Notes: generated by a model not told the origin, from the letters alone. A stretch of DNA of 64,000 nucleotides from an uncultured Ruminococcus sp. (GCA_910585865.1 CAJUGO010000004.1:62001-126000), one strand, 5' to 3'; shown: positions 35,668-45,364, numbered from the stretch's first letter. Numbers and translations are program-made.

Positions 35668-36852
35668 TTACAGTTTCACATTATTCACCTGTGCGGCAAT
35701 ATCGGCATCTACAATTTCTTCGCCCGATTTGTCTTTTAATTGTTCCTTTGACGCCTCGCTTAATCCGTCGTTTGCAGCTGCACACATATCACATGTACTG
35801 CATGAATCAAGTTCTTCTTTTGTAACCTTTCCGTCCCTGTAGTCACGGACGATTTTATTCTCATACATACTGTATTTTTTCTTTTTCCAGAAAAACAAAA
35901 ACTTATGCTTAATAACCCAGAGTACAGGCTTCCATATATATTTGTGCATAGCAGGTGAAACAGACCCTATCATCCAGCAGTCACGGTCACAGCAGCGTAC
36001 CTTTCTTCGTACGGCTTCAGCCTCAGAACTGTTCCAAAGCTCGTCCCATATCTGTGCATTAAGGTTTCCCATTACCTCTTTGTCCTTGGTACCGTTACAA
36101 GGCATGACATCACCATACGGATCAATAAAGAAAGTATCAAAGCTCATATCGCACGGAAGCAAACGCTTCTGTCCGTAAATATAGTTTATAAGACCGTGAT
36201 TAAAATATGCCCTGAACCACTTCTTGGGACTGTTGGACTTTAAAAGCTCATTAACCAGATTCTCGAAATTCTGAGCCACCATAGGGCGGTCATGAATAAT
36301 ATTTTTTGCCTCAACAAAGTAAAAACTGTTGTGCAGAGAAGCAGTGGCAAACTCCATATTCATCTCGTTTGAGAGCTGATAGAGCGGCACAAGGTCAGGC
36401 GCATTTTTATCCTGAACAGTCATACCGAAGCCTACATCTTTCATTCCCATATCCACAAGCTTTTTTAAAGTTGTGTAGCCGCGGTTAAAACCATCCTGCA
36501 AACCGCGGATTTCGTTATTTGTCTGCTCAAGACCTTCAATTGAAATACGAATGCCGATATTGGGGAACTCATTGCACAAGTCAACTATACGGTCAGTAAA
36601 AAAGCCGTTTGTTGAAATCACTATGCGGTCACTCTTCTTGTAAAGCTCGCGTACTATATCCTTTAAGTCAGTGCGAATAAAAGGCTCTCCGCCCGTAATA
36701 TTTGTAAAATACATCGGCGGAAGCTTTTTTATTGTTTCAACGCTTATTTCCTCCTCTGGTTTTGAAGGACATTTATATCTGTTGCACATTGAACAACGTG
36801 CATTGCAGCGGTATGTAACAATTACTGTTCCGTTTAATTTTTTTGCAGCCAT
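35668..36852 (-). CDS. Radical SAM protein with SPASM-like C-terminal cysteine cluster
   Basis: A 394-residue iron-sulfur enzyme. The radical SAM cluster motif CNARCSMC is at residues 17-24, followed by ITGGEPFIRTDL (the SAM-binding GGEP). The C-terminal part has a cysteine-rich segment: CDMSFDTFFIDPYGDVMPCNG, then CCDRDC, consistent with a SPASM/twitch auxiliary cluster, and finally CSTCDMCA. GGAGG precedes the ATG. It lies in the middle of the polysaccharide operon, where such proteins are often found but whose role (sugar or peptide modification) is not established. Confidence 0.85.
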   Translation of the reverse strand: MAAKKLNGTVIVTYRCNARCSMCNRYKCPSKPEEEISVETIKKLPPMYFTNITGGEPFIRTDLKDIVRELYKKSDRIVISTNGFFTDRIVDLCNEFPNIGIRISIEGLEQTNNEIRGLQDGFNRGYTTLKKLVDMGMKDVGFGMTVQDKNAPDLVPLYQLSNEMNMEFATASLHNSFYFVEAKNIIHDRPMVAQNFENLVNELLKSNSPKKWFRAYFNHGLINYIYGQKRLLPCDMSFDTFFIDPYGDVMPCNGTKDKEVMGNLNAQIWDELWNSSEAEAVRRKVRCCDRDCWMIGSVSPAMHKYIWKPVLWVIKHKFLFFWKKKKYSMYENKIVRDYRDGKVTKEELDSCSTCDMCAAANDGLSEASKEQLKDKSGEEIVDADIAAQVNNVKL

Positions 36853-36981
36853 ATTATCCTCCCATATTACAAATAAAACTGCTTTTATTTATATTTTCGC
36901 AAAAGTAATATTTTCAAAATATCTTTATTTAAAATTCATATTATTTATTCCATATAGCTTTCAGGGCGATTTTCAAAGCTA

Positions 36982-37875
36982 TTATTCTTCAGCTATAGGT
37001 TCAAAACTCACAGAATATAATTTCAGCAAGTTTTTCATGACATCTCCCTGATTTCCTGCATTGACAGATGTTAAGCTTGTCCTTTGTGAGTTTTTTACAG
37101 TGAACCATTCTGTGGAGTTCACATTAACCTTTACAACCTTATATCCTCTGTAAACGCTGAAAACCTTCAGCCAGTAATCATCTGATGTCGGCGCTATGCT
37201 CATAATCTTTTCACGGTCAATTTCACAGCCGGAAAAGAATCCTTTGGGATACAGTACGCCGCCTACTCCCGTAGCAGACAGCAGATAATCCGGACCTTTA
37301 CAGTCTGCCGATAACGAATCCCAGTATTTACCGTTTACGGGAATCCCTGACTCATCAAGCCTGATTTTGCTGGCTCTGTAACAAACCACACACTTTTCAT
37401 ATTGACCTGATGTTTTAATAAGACCCTCAAGCCAATTCGGCGGATACAATGTATCATCGTCAGCTATAACAATATTATAATCAGGATATATTTGTGCAGT
37501 TTCAAATATCTTTTTATATGATCTGAAATCCTCACAATATCTAATTTCAAGCCCTTTTTTTGTTAAATCGTTAAGTTTTTTCGGTATACCGTCAGGAAAC
37601 TGACTGGCTGCCAGCCACAAAATCAAGTGCTTTGGCTTTATTGTTTGGCGAAGCAGACTTTCAATACAGATATGAACCTTATCAATTCTTGCAGGATATG
37701 AAGTAAGCGATATAATTACTGAGTCGTCAGACCATTTGTGCTTCTGTGTTTTTTTTATACTGCACCATATGGGATATAAACAATTTGCAGCCTTTCCCAG
37801 CACACGGTTGCAAAATATTTCAATGCGGTTGGCCTTTGCCCACGGTGTCGTAAATTTATACAATAATCCTAACAT
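36982..37875 (-). CDS. Glycosyltransferase-like protein, GT-A type
   Basis: A 297-residue cytoplasmic protein. The start is hydrophobic and basic, then SDDSVIISLTSYPARIDKVHICIESLLRQTIKPKHLILWLA, typical of GT-A-like transferases. VIADDDTLYPPNWL carries the metal-binding DDD, and a late segment TSDDYWLKV follows. It is 3 bases downstream of the TupA-like gene, so the two are co-translated. It is probably a transferase on the lipid-linked repeat unit; I cannot name donor or family beyond the GT2-like fold. Confidence 0.75.
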   Translation of the reverse strand: MLGLLYKFTTPWAKANRIEIFCNRVLGKAANCLYPIWCSIKKTQKHKWSDDSVIISLTSYPARIDKVHICIESLLRQTIKPKHLILWLAASQFPDGIPKKLNDLTKKGLEIRYCEDFRSYKKIFETAQIYPDYNIVIADDDTLYPPNWLEGLIKTSGQYEKCVVCYRASKIRLDESGIPVNGKYWDSLSADCKGPDYLLSATGVGGVLYPKGFFSGCEIDREKIMSIAPTSDDYWLKVFSVYRGYKVVKVNVNSTEWFTVKNSQRTSLTSVNAGNQGDVMKNLLKLYSVSFEPIAEE

Positions 37876-37878
37876 AAC

Positions 37879-38820
37879 TCAATGCTCCCGGCTGCATTCA
37901 ATTTCAGAAGAGTACTTCATTTCGCTTCCCCATTTGCCTATTCCGGCAGCAGGAGTAAATGTCATTTCACCAAATTTGACGCCGTCCTGCAAAATATACA
38001 TATCTACCCTTACATATTTAAATGATGAACTTAATTTACCGGCAGCTTCCAGCATTTCATCCAAACACTTCGGTGCCTTCGGCGGTATATCGTACTGTTT
38101 ATAAGTATGATGCTTAAAGTTAACCAAGTTCCAATTTGTATCAAAAAAGGCTTCGTTTCCGGTATGTTTTTTCAGATTTCGATTTCCTATTACCTGAATA
38201 ATTCTGGGGTGCCCGTTAAAACAGTGTATCTTATAATCACAAAGATCTCCGTCCGTTTGTTCTATATACTTTTCTGCTATTATCCTCCTTGGAATAGCAT
38301 AATACTGCTGTTCCATTCCGGACAGGTCATACGGTGTCTTAAGCCACGACGCACAGGTTCTCAATGCTTTTTTTCTGTTTATTGCCGTTTTGTCTTTCAC
38401 AACAATATTCATTGCACTTCCGTGATTTGCCTTTAATACAAAAGCCTTGGGCAGCTTTTCAAAATCAATCGCCGCGGCATTTTCCCATACTCCGTATATT
38501 GGGATTAAATATTTATCGCCTATCTGTTCCTTTACCCAGTCTCTTACTAAATATTTATCAGAAAGCACGGTTTTAATTGCAGTGTTATCATATAGCTTGA
38601 GCCACTGTATTTTTTCATTAAATTCCTGCGGACATTCCAAATCAAGCTTTTTTCCGGTATGTTTTAAGTACCATTTACATAGCTCCTGCCTCTTCTTTTC
38701 TTCATCCAAAGACTCATATTTCTTTTCACGGCAAACAAGCACAAAGTACTTTAATTTCTTACCGAACTGCGTGTCTGCAAAACTATGAGCTAAGTTTTTA
38801 AGCATTTTTTTGCCCTGCAT
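37879..38820 (-). CDS. TupA-like ATP-grasp protein
   Basis: A 313-residue protein of the ATPgrasp_TupA type. Diagnostic stretches are FNEKIQWLKLYDN, SDKYLVRDWVKEQIG, KAFVLKANHGSAMN with the ATP-grasp lysine, IPRRIIAEKYIEQTDGDLCDYKIHCFNG, and LDEMLEAAGKLSS...FKYVRVDMY with GEMTFTPAAGIG at the end. TupA was named from teichuronopeptide synthesis in an alkaliphilic Bacillus, where it is thought to link amino acids to uronic acids. With Ugd in the same operon, an amino-acid-decorated glucuronic polymer is plausible but not shown. Confidence 0.82.
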   Translation of the reverse strand: MQGKKMLKNLAHSFADTQFGKKLKYFVLVCREKKYESLDEEKKRQELCKWYLKHTGKKLDLECPQEFNEKIQWLKLYDNTAIKTVLSDKYLVRDWVKEQIGDKYLIPIYGVWENAAAIDFEKLPKAFVLKANHGSAMNIVVKDKTAINRKKALRTCASWLKTPYDLSGMEQQYYAIPRRIIAEKYIEQTDGDLCDYKIHCFNGHPRIIQVIGNRNLKKHTGNEAFFDTNWNLVNFKHHTYKQYDIPPKAPKCLDEMLEAAGKLSSSFKYVRVDMYILQDGVKFGEMTFTPAAGIGKWGSEMKYSSEIECSREH

Positions 38821-38965
38821 AAAGCTTTTCTCCTTTAAATCTATCCGCGCTAAAACGCCGGCATTCCGATTTTATACCATATATTGCTTCTGTCTTTAAA
38901 ATTCACTTTTTCGTTTAATTCTGCCAATATTCCCCATTGCACTTTTGCATGGCAATCAATAAACA

Positions 38966-40111
38966 CTACTCAGACTTGATAATCTCCATATACTTGTCAT
39001 AGTATTTTTCGGCTACTATAGGCCATAAATATTCGCTGTTTATTTTCTGCTTACCCAATTCTCCCATTTTTTCGCAGTCATTCTTTTCAAACATATGAAA
39101 ATATAGTTTTTTTGCCCATTCATCAGAATTAAAATTATTAATTACCACACCGTCTTTATCATTGCTGATAACATCAATCGGACCTGCCGCGCTATATGTA
39201 ATTACAGGTGTTCCAAAATACATTGCTTCCATCAGAACCATTCCAAAAATCTCGTAACGCGTGGGCAAAATAAACATGCTGCTTTCAGCATACAAATCAG
39301 GCAGCTCGTTTTGCGGAATTTTATCTATAAAATATACATCTTCCGTATTTTTGCTGCGGGCATATTCGCGAACCTCATCAAGCATAGGCCCTTGTCCTAC
39401 ATATACCAAACAGCACTCAGCATTCTTTTCTTTAAGCTTTGTGTAAACATCTATGCAAAAAAGCGGCTTGCGTCTTTCCTCCACTTTACCAACATACAAA
39501 AGAATCTTTTTTTCATTGGAAATGCCCAGTTTTTTTCTATAATCAATACTCTCGCTTCGAGAAAAATTAGATGTCTCAAGCGCAACAGGAATTACATCAA
39601 TATTGTCAAAGTTTTTCTGCTCCAGATATTTTTTTGCAGATGTAGTCTTTGCAATACAGTACTTTGTGTTTTTTCTTAATGTTTTTAAAAGCGTCCAGTC
39701 AAAGACATACTGTATCATTCTTTTGTATTTTTCAGGATAATTTTCATACATGCCCTGCCACAAAACAAATTTTATTCCCTTTTTTCTGCAATATTTGCTG
39801 ACCAAAACAGTTGTAATCTGACTGTCGTCTAATGCCTGAATCAAATCATAATGGTTTGAGTCCAAAATACCCTTCAAATCTTTGTAATAACCCTGCTGAC
39901 CCGGAATCTTAAAACCTTTGAGCCAATAAACAGTAACTCTGTCTTCCTTTCCAAGCTTTTCGCTGTAAGTTTCCCCTGTATCCGAAATCAAAAACACATC
40001 CACAAGCACTCCCAATTCAGCCAAAACCTTTGCCATTCCGATCTCCTGGATATTGTACTGGCTTTTTGATACAGCCGAGCATGCCGATCTGATTATTGCA
40101 ATATGTTTCAT
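38966..40111 (-). CDS. Glycosyltransferase family 4
   Basis: Retaining GT-B glycosyltransferase, 381 residues, with the N-terminal acceptor domain and the C-terminal donor domain. KILLYVGKVEERRKPLFCIDVYTKL starts the donor half, VYVGQGPMLDEV and the E-x7-E segment MFILPTRYEIFGMVLMEAMYFGTPV follow. GAGG lies 10 bases before the ATG. It is followed by the TupA-like gene after 145 bases. The donor sugar is unknown. Confidence 0.9.
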   Translation of the reverse strand: MKHIAIIRSACSAVSKSQYNIQEIGMAKVLAELGVLVDVFLISDTGETYSEKLGKEDRVTVYWLKGFKIPGQQGYYKDLKGILDSNHYDLIQALDDSQITTVLVSKYCRKKGIKFVLWQGMYENYPEKYKRMIQYVFDWTLLKTLRKNTKYCIAKTTSAKKYLEQKNFDNIDVIPVALETSNFSRSESIDYRKKLGISNEKKILLYVGKVEERRKPLFCIDVYTKLKEKNAECCLVYVGQGPMLDEVREYARSKNTEDVYFIDKIPQNELPDLYAESSMFILPTRYEIFGMVLMEAMYFGTPVITYSAAGPIDVISNDKDGVVINNFNSDEWAKKLYFHMFEKNDCEKMGELGKQKINSEYLWPIVAEKYYDKYMEIIKSE

Positions 40112-40202
40112 CTATGCTATACCTCTTTTGTTTTTTATTTTATACCAGAGCGTAACCGAAAAGCGCCTGACACACCCTGATTCTTATCAAATTATAAGAA
40201 AA

Positions 40203-41339
40203 TCATTTGTAAAGTTCTATTGTCTGCTCAACTACATCATTCCAGTTATATTTTGCGCAGATAAAATCTGCTGAGCCGTCTTTATATTTACAAACAATTT
40301 CAGGATTGTCACAGAGCATCTGGAATTTCTGTCTCAGTTCATCTTCATCACTTTTCTTAAATACAACTGCTTTGTCTTCCACAACCTCTGCACATTCGTC
40401 AATATCACTGACAACACAGCAATTTCCATAACTCATCGCCTCAAGCAGGCTCAAGGGCATACCCTCAAGATCTGAAGGCAAAGTATAAATATATGCATTG
40501 CTGTAAAGCTCCTCAAGCAGCTGTCCCTGCACAAAACCCGTAAACAAAATTCTGCTGTCGTCCGCAGCCATACTTTTAAGCCCCGCCAAAAAACCATCCG
40601 TATCGCTTGAACCTCCGGCGATAACGAGCTTTTTATCAGTATTAACTTTCATAAATGCATTAATTAAGTATTTCAACCCTTTTTCGGGTACAATGCGTCC
40701 TAAATACAATATATATTCGTTCTTATCAAGACTATATTTCCTCTTAATAAGATCTGCTTTTCTCAACTCAGGCGTATTTACTCCGTTAGGTATATAAACA
40801 GTTTTTCTGTTATAATTATCCATAAAATATTTTTGAACACCTTTACTGAGCACAATTATTTCATCTGCCAGTTTCACCGCAGTCTTTTCGCCAAACATAA
40901 TATATTTTTTTGCAAAATTGCCCCATTTTGCCCTTTGGTGATCCAAGCCGTGAATTGTTGCTATACAGCGCTTGCCAAACAGCTTTGGCAGCCACATCAT
41001 TGCACAAGGGCCCTCCGCATGAAAATGTACAACATCATAACGACAAAAGGCACACTTAAGTGCGCCAAAAAAAGATGATGACATTGCAGCCAGCCCTCTG
41101 CTGTCAATTGTAATAACTGATTTCAGCTTTACTCCTTTGTATCCGCCGTTCTTTTCTGTGTCAAACTCCCTGCCGCTGACATGGTGTCCGCTGCGGTTAT
41201 AGCATACAACTTCATGCCCTGACTCTGCCATTTTAGTTGCCAATTGCTCAACCACAATTTCAACTCCGCCCTCACGGGACGGAATACGCTTGTGGCCAAG
41301 CATAGCTATTTTTAGTCTCCCGGTCTTTTTTTTACTCAA
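40203..41339 (-). CDS. Glycosyltransferase family 4 (RfaB/WcaI type)
   Basis: Retaining GT-B glycosyltransferase, 378 residues. KIAMLGHKRIPSREGGVEIVVEQLATKMAESGHEV is the nucleotide-sugar enzyme opening with GGVE; the donor half has ILYLGRIVPEKGLKYLINAFM, IAGGSSDTDGF and YTLPSDLEGMPLSLLEAMSYGNC (E-x7-E). The start is a TTG at 41339 behind GAGAGGA; no closer ATG has a better site. It may act early in repeat-unit synthesis because it lies next to ugd, but the order of genes is not proof. Confidence 0.9.
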   Translation of the reverse strand: MSKKKTGRLKIAMLGHKRIPSREGGVEIVVEQLATKMAESGHEVVCYNRSGHHVSGREFDTEKNGGYKGVKLKSVITIDSRGLAAMSSSFFGALKCAFCRYDVVHFHAEGPCAMMWLPKLFGKRCIATIHGLDHQRAKWGNFAKKYIMFGEKTAVKLADEIIVLSKGVQKYFMDNYNRKTVYIPNGVNTPELRKADLIKRKYSLDKNEYILYLGRIVPEKGLKYLINAFMKVNTDKKLVIAGGSSDTDGFLAGLKSMAADDSRILFTGFVQGQLLEELYSNAYIYTLPSDLEGMPLSLLEAMSYGNCCVVSDIDECAEVVEDKAVVFKKSDEDELRQKFQMLCDNPEIVCKYKDGSADFICAKYNWNDVVEQTIELYK

Positions 41340-41451
41340 AGTTCTATTCCTCTCATGCTAAACCTAATTTACCTTTTAATGCGCTGTTCAACATCACTTA
41401 AATCAACCTGTTTTTTTTCAGTAGTAATTATAAAAAATTTAACACACGGCA

Positions 41452-42699
41452 TTAATCCCTCTTAAAAATGTCACGGGTATAAACCTTTTGCTTAACATCA
41501 TCAAGACTGCCGTCATATCGGTTTGCAAGAATTGCATTACTTACACTCTTAAATTCTGCAAGGTCGTTTATAACCTTGCTGCCGTAAAAATAACTTCCGT
41601 TTTCAAGAGTCGGTTCGTAAATTACAACGGTTACTCCCTTTGCCTTTATGCGTTTCATAACTCCCTGAATACTGCTTTGCCGAAAATTATCGGAATTAGC
41701 CTTCATTGTCAGCCTGTAAATTCCTATTATGCAGCTGTCCGTATTGGTGATATACCCGCTGTTGTCACAGTCATCATAAAAGCCGCTCATCTGCAAAACC
41801 CGTTCAGCAATAAAATCTTTTCTGGTTCTGTTTGCATCAACAATAGCTTCAATAAGATTTTCAGGAACATCCTGATAATTAGCAAGCAGCTGTTTTGTAT
41901 CCTTAGGCAGACAATATCCGCCGTAGCCAAACGACGGATTGTTGTAATGACTGCCGATTCTGGGATCAAGACATACCCCTTTAATTATCTGCTGTGTATC
42001 AAGTCCTTTTATTTCCGCATATGTATCCAGCTCGTTAAAATAGGAAACTCTCAATGCAAGGTATGTATTGGCAAAGAGCTTAACAGCCTCTGCTTCGGTA
42101 AATCCCATAAATAGCGTGTCTATATCATCTTTTAACGCCCCTTCTGCCAATAACCCGGCAAAAGTATGGGCGGCATCAGTCAGTCTGTCATCCTCAGGAT
42201 CCGTACCTACTATGATTCTTGAAGGATACAGATTGTCATAAAGCGCCCGCCCTTCTCTTAAAAACTCCGGACTGAAAATAATATTTCGGCTGCCCGTTTT
42301 TTTTCTTATACTCTGTGTGTATCCAACCGGTATTGTTGATTTTATTACCATAACAGCCCGGGGGTTATACTTCATGACAGTATCTATAACGGTTTCTACC
42401 GCAGAAGTATCAAAATAATTCTTCTTACTGTCATAGTTTGTAGGAACTGCAACAACAACAAAATCCGCGTTGCTGTAAGCTTTCTGCGCATCAGTCGTCG
42501 CTGTAAGATTTAGTTTTTTGCAGGCAAAATATTCCTCGATTTCCTTATCGGCAATAGGTGATTTTTTTTTATTAATAAGCTCTGTCTTCTCAGGAACTAT
42601 ATCGACCGCCCAAACCTCATGGTTTTGCGACAGCAGCACTGCAATGCTTAATCCGACATAGCCTGTCCCTGCAACTGCAATTTTCAGACTTTTATTCAT
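41452..42699 (-). CDS. ugd: UDP-glucose/GDP-mannose dehydrogenase family protein, probable UDP-glucose 6-dehydrogenase
   Basis: NAD-dependent four-electron oxidation of UDP-glucose to UDP-glucuronate. The 415-residue protein has the Rossmann GTGYVGLSIAVLL (residues 11-23), VAVPTNYD, PEFLREGRALYDNLYPSRI, ETxK-like TEAEAVKLFANTYLALRVSYFNELD, and the catalytic cysteine in GYGGYCLPKDTKQLL. Length fits UDP-glucose dehydrogenases of about 390-415. AGCGGAGTG precedes the ATG. It is the fourth gene of the polysaccharide operon, so glucuronic acid is a likely component. GDP-mannose or UDP-ManNAc dehydrogenases are alternatives. Confidence 0.88.
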   Translation of the reverse strand: MNKSLKIAVAGTGYVGLSIAVLLSQNHEVWAVDIVPEKTELINKKKSPIADKEIEEYFACKKLNLTATTDAQKAYSNADFVVVAVPTNYDSKKNYFDTSAVETVIDTVMKYNPRAVMVIKSTIPVGYTQSIRKKTGSRNIIFSPEFLREGRALYDNLYPSRIIVGTDPEDDRLTDAAHTFAGLLAEGALKDDIDTLFMGFTEAEAVKLFANTYLALRVSYFNELDTYAEIKGLDTQQIIKGVCLDPRIGSHYNNPSFGYGGYCLPKDTKQLLANYQDVPENLIEAIVDANRTRKDFIAERVLQMSGFYDDCDNSGYITNTDSCIIGIYRLTMKANSDNFRQSSIQGVMKRIKAKGVTVVIYEPTLENGSYFYGSKVINDLAEFKSVSNAILANRYDGSLDDVKQKVYTRDIFKRD

Positions 42700-42750
42700 A
42701 AAATCACTCCGCTCTATCTAAACATTATACAATTCGTCAGACAAATACAC

Positions 42751-43416
42751 TCAATATGCTCCGTCGCCCTTAAAAACAGCCGGAACAGTTAAAATAAGTA
42801 TCTTTAAATCAGTTAATATGCTTCGTTCATTTATGTATTTCAAATCAAGCTCAACCATTTCATCAAAACCAATTTTACTGCGTCCGCTTATTTGCCAGTA
42901 ACAGGTAAGACCTCCGACAACTGCAAGTCTGTTCTTTGCAGTGCTGTCATAGTTCTCGACCTCACGAACAAGCGGTGAACGAGGGCCTACAAAACTCATA
43001 TCCCCTTTTAAAATATTAAAAAGCTGAGGAAGCTCATCAAGGCTTGTTCTTCTCAAAAGACTGCCGACTTTTGTAATTCTGGGATCATCCTTCATTTTAA
43101 AAATAGAACCGGTTGTCTCATTGAGATTCTTTACAGAATCAAAAATACGGTCAGCGTCTTCACACATACTTCTGAATTTATAAAACTTAAATATTTTTCC
43201 GTTTTTCCCTACTCTGTCAGAAACATACATAACCTTTCCGTGGTCACATAACTTAATTGCAATTGCAATTATTAAGAAAAACGGTGACAGCAGTATGATT
43301 GACAATAGTGAAAAAGTAATATCAAAAATTCGCTTTATAAATTCATAAAAAGGTTTTTGCGTAAACTTTGCATTGTCAATATTTATTTTTTCGGTATTTT
43401 TCATTGCTTCAATCAT
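42751..43416 (-). CDS. Priming undecaprenyl-phosphate sugar transferase
   Basis: Membrane enzyme that puts the first sugar on undecaprenyl phosphate (PF02397 family). The 221-residue protein has a membrane helix at about 25-55 (ITFSLLSIILLSPFFLIIAIAIKL), RVGKNGKIFKFYKFRSMCEDAD, RRTSLDELPQLFNILKGDMSFVGPRSPLV and CYWQISGRSKIGFDEMV, the full catalytic set of the short, monotopic WbaP-like enzymes. I start at an ATG at 43416 with GAAGAGA upstream; the open frame reaches a TTG that overlaps the cpsD stop. It is third in the operon. Confidence 0.9.
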   Translation of the reverse strand: MIEAMKNTEKINIDNAKFTQKPFYEFIKRIFDITFSLLSIILLSPFFLIIAIAIKLCDHGKVMYVSDRVGKNGKIFKFYKFRSMCEDADRIFDSVKNLNETTGSIFKMKDDPRITKVGSLLRRTSLDELPQLFNILKGDMSFVGPRSPLVREVENYDSTAKNRLAVVGGLTCYWQISGRSKIGFDEMVELDLKYINERSILTDLKILILTVPAVFKGDGAY

Positions 43417-43433
43417 AAAATATCTCTTCTGTA

Positions 43434-44135
43434 TCAATAACCGTAGGTATACCCGCTGTATCCTTTATAGCTTTTATTTTTTCTGCTTCCTTCTGCTTTA
43501 ACCTTGTTAACAATTATACCCAAAATTTTTGCATTGGAGCGTTTTATGGTATCTATTGTTTTATTAAGCTGAGGATAAGTTGTAGCATTGTCCTCTGCCA
43601 CTATAACAACACCGTCAGCAGCCTTAATTATTGGGACTGCGTCAATTACAACGCCAACAGGCGGAGTATCAAAAATTACACAGTCGTATTCCTTTTCAAT
43701 AATTTTTATAAAATCGAACATTGCATCGCTTGCAAGCAGTTCCGACGGATTTGGTGGAATTGCGCCGTAGCATACAGCATGAAGGTTGCTGATTGATGTT
43801 TCCTTAATCATATCAAGGTATGAACACTCTTCGTTAAGGTAATTTGTCAGCCCCGGTGCAGGAGTAAGCTTGAGTGCCGAATGTACTCTCGGACGGCGAA
43901 GGTCGCACTCTACAACCAAAACTTTTGTATCAACCTGCTGTGCAAATGCTGATGCTACATTCATTGCAGTAACTGTTTTTCCCTCACCTTTTGAGGAACT
44001 TGTAAAGGCTATTTTTTTGCAGCCTTTTTTTAATATTGAATACGAAATATTTGTTCTTGCTGATTTATACGATTCTCTGATTTGAAATCCGAGAGCTTCT
44101 ATATTAACGGTATTTTCATTTTTTATATTTTTCAT
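43434..44135 (-). CDS. CpsD/CapB-type tyrosine autokinase
   Basis: Cytoplasmic BY-kinase that works with the CpsC membrane adaptor to control polysaccharide length and export. The 233-residue protein has Walker A SSKGEGKTVTAMN at about residues 47-59, Walker A' VVECDLRRPRVH and Walker B CVIFDTPPVG. The C-terminus KNKSYKGYSGYTYGY is a tyrosine cluster used for autophosphorylation. GGAGG precedes the ATG, 15 bases after the cpsC-like stop. It is second in the operon. No phosphatase (CpsB/Wzb) gene is seen in the cluster. Confidence 0.92.
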   Translation of the reverse strand: MKNIKNENTVNIEALGFQIRESYKSARTNISYSILKKGCKKIAFTSSSKGEGKTVTAMNVASAFAQQVDTKVLVVECDLRRPRVHSALKLTPAPGLTNYLNEECSYLDMIKETSISNLHAVCYGAIPPNPSELLASDAMFDFIKIIEKEYDCVIFDTPPVGVVIDAVPIIKAADGVVIVAEDNATTYPQLNKTIDTIKRSNAKILGIIVNKVKAEGSRKNKSYKGYSGYTYGY

Positions 44136-44150
44136 TATCCGCTGCCTCCA

Positions 44151-44897
44151 TTAATATATTTCTTTTTTGTCTGCCCAATCTTTTTTCCTCCTGGAGGAAC
44201 CTCCTTTAGAAGTAAGATTTTCAAAATCAGGAATTGCGGCAAGCACCGGAATTCCGTTTATTGTCGTCATCTCATCGTTATACTTAAGTTTAACATCAAG
44301 TATATCTCTTGCAAACGAAATCACTAAGGAAATAACCAAACCCGCAAGCAATGCCAGCATTACGTTTCTTGATGTATTCGGAGAAGCCGGCGTCTTGGGA
44401 ATGGTTGCTTCATCAACAATTTTAAGAGTTGCATTCTTATTTATTTTGGAAATAGTACGAGGTGCAATTTTAGCAACAGCATCTGCAATATTTTTTGAGT
44501 CGGTCGGACTTTTGGATATAACATTGCTTTTGAATACTTCTGTATTCTCAATATCAGCAAATGATATCATCTTACTAAGCTCTGTAGCTGTATACTTCTC
44601 ATTGAGTTCGTCAGAAACATCAACAAAAAAGCTGTTTGTATTAAGCATTTCAATATATGTAGCTACCAGCTTTTCTGCATATGTGTGCATTGAAACATAC
44701 TCGCTTGCCTTTAAATTTCCCGATTCAGTTTCAACATACAGCTTAACTGAAGATGTATATGTTTTTTGAATAAAAAACTTTGTAATAAAAAAGGAACAAG
44801 CGGCAGAAAGCAGCGAGGCAATTAAAATAAAAATAAGATTTTTCTTTATTATTCTGACAATATCTTTAACAGATATTTCCCTTTCTTTTTCCTCCAT
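44151..44897 (-). CDS. Wzz/CpsC-type chain-length determinant
   Basis: Membrane adaptor of the BY-kinase. The 248-residue protein has two membrane spans (about 18-38 and 174-196), a large external loop including YVSMHTYAEKLVATYIEML, and a proline-containing PKTPASPNTSRNVM just before the second span, as in Wzz domains. The cytosolic tail ends near KKDWADKKEIY. I start at the ATG at 44897 with AGGATAGG upstream; the open frame reaches 44960 but its extra residues are not family-like. It is the first gene of the polysaccharide operon. Confidence 0.9.
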   Translation of the reverse strand: MEEKEREISVKDIVRIIKKNLIFILIASLLSAACSFFITKFFIQKTYTSSVKLYVETESGNLKASEYVSMHTYAEKLVATYIEMLNTNSFFVDVSDELNEKYTATELSKMISFADIENTEVFKSNVISKSPTDSKNIADAVAKIAPRTISKINKNATLKIVDEATIPKTPASPNTSRNVMLALLAGLVISLVISFARDILDVKLKYNDEMTTINGIPVLAAIPDFENLTSKGGSSRRKKDWADKKEIY

Positions 44898-44981
44898 AAA
44901 ACCTATCCTTTCTTTTATTTTGTGAGAACCATTTATAATTCTCAGTACTAAATAACTCAATGTTTTATTAATTTCTACATA

Positions 44982-45010
44982 ATTATAAACTAAAACACTT
45001 ACAATTACAA
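44982..45010 (-). promoter_or_regulatory. Predicted promoter of the polysaccharide operon
   Basis: On the minus strand TTGTAA (45005-45010), 17 bases, TATAAT (44982-44987). The start would be near 44975, giving a 78-nt leader before cpsC. In the rest of 44898-45432 I see the terminator hairpins noted below and no gene. Confidence 0.65.
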
Positions 45011-45225
45011 TAGTGAAATAATAGAAAAATCCACGGTATAACTATTCTTTAAAGCAAAATCCTACAAATGTTTTTTATCAGAAATATCTTAAAAGCATTT
45101 TACACCCATATATTTAAATGGTAATATTTTGCACTGTAATTTTCTGAAATTTGTTTTGTCAAAAAACATCAACAATGTAAAGCTGTTTCTGTCCGCACAA
45201 AAAGCTTAGTATTATCCTAAATCAA

Positions 45226-45257
45226 CGTCCCAACAACTTTTTGGGGCGGTTTTCTTT
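45226..45257 (+). terminator. Plus-strand hairpin with T tail, no gene upstream
   Basis: CGTCCCAA/TTGGGGCG (one G-T pair, 7-base loop) followed by GTTTTCTTT. No plus-strand gene lies before it, so it could end an unrecognised small RNA, or be chance. Confidence 0.3.
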
Positions 45258-45364
45258 AAAGCAATCTGTAAAGTAATAAATATTATTAAATATTGCTTTA
45301 ATACCGTTCTAATAGAGATGCTTATATTAACTAATAGAAAATATAAAAATATAAATAAAATGCA

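Noticed and set aside
41488..42114. 208-residue plus-strand frame opposite ugd
   Set aside because: It is antisense to conserved dehydrogenase motifs.
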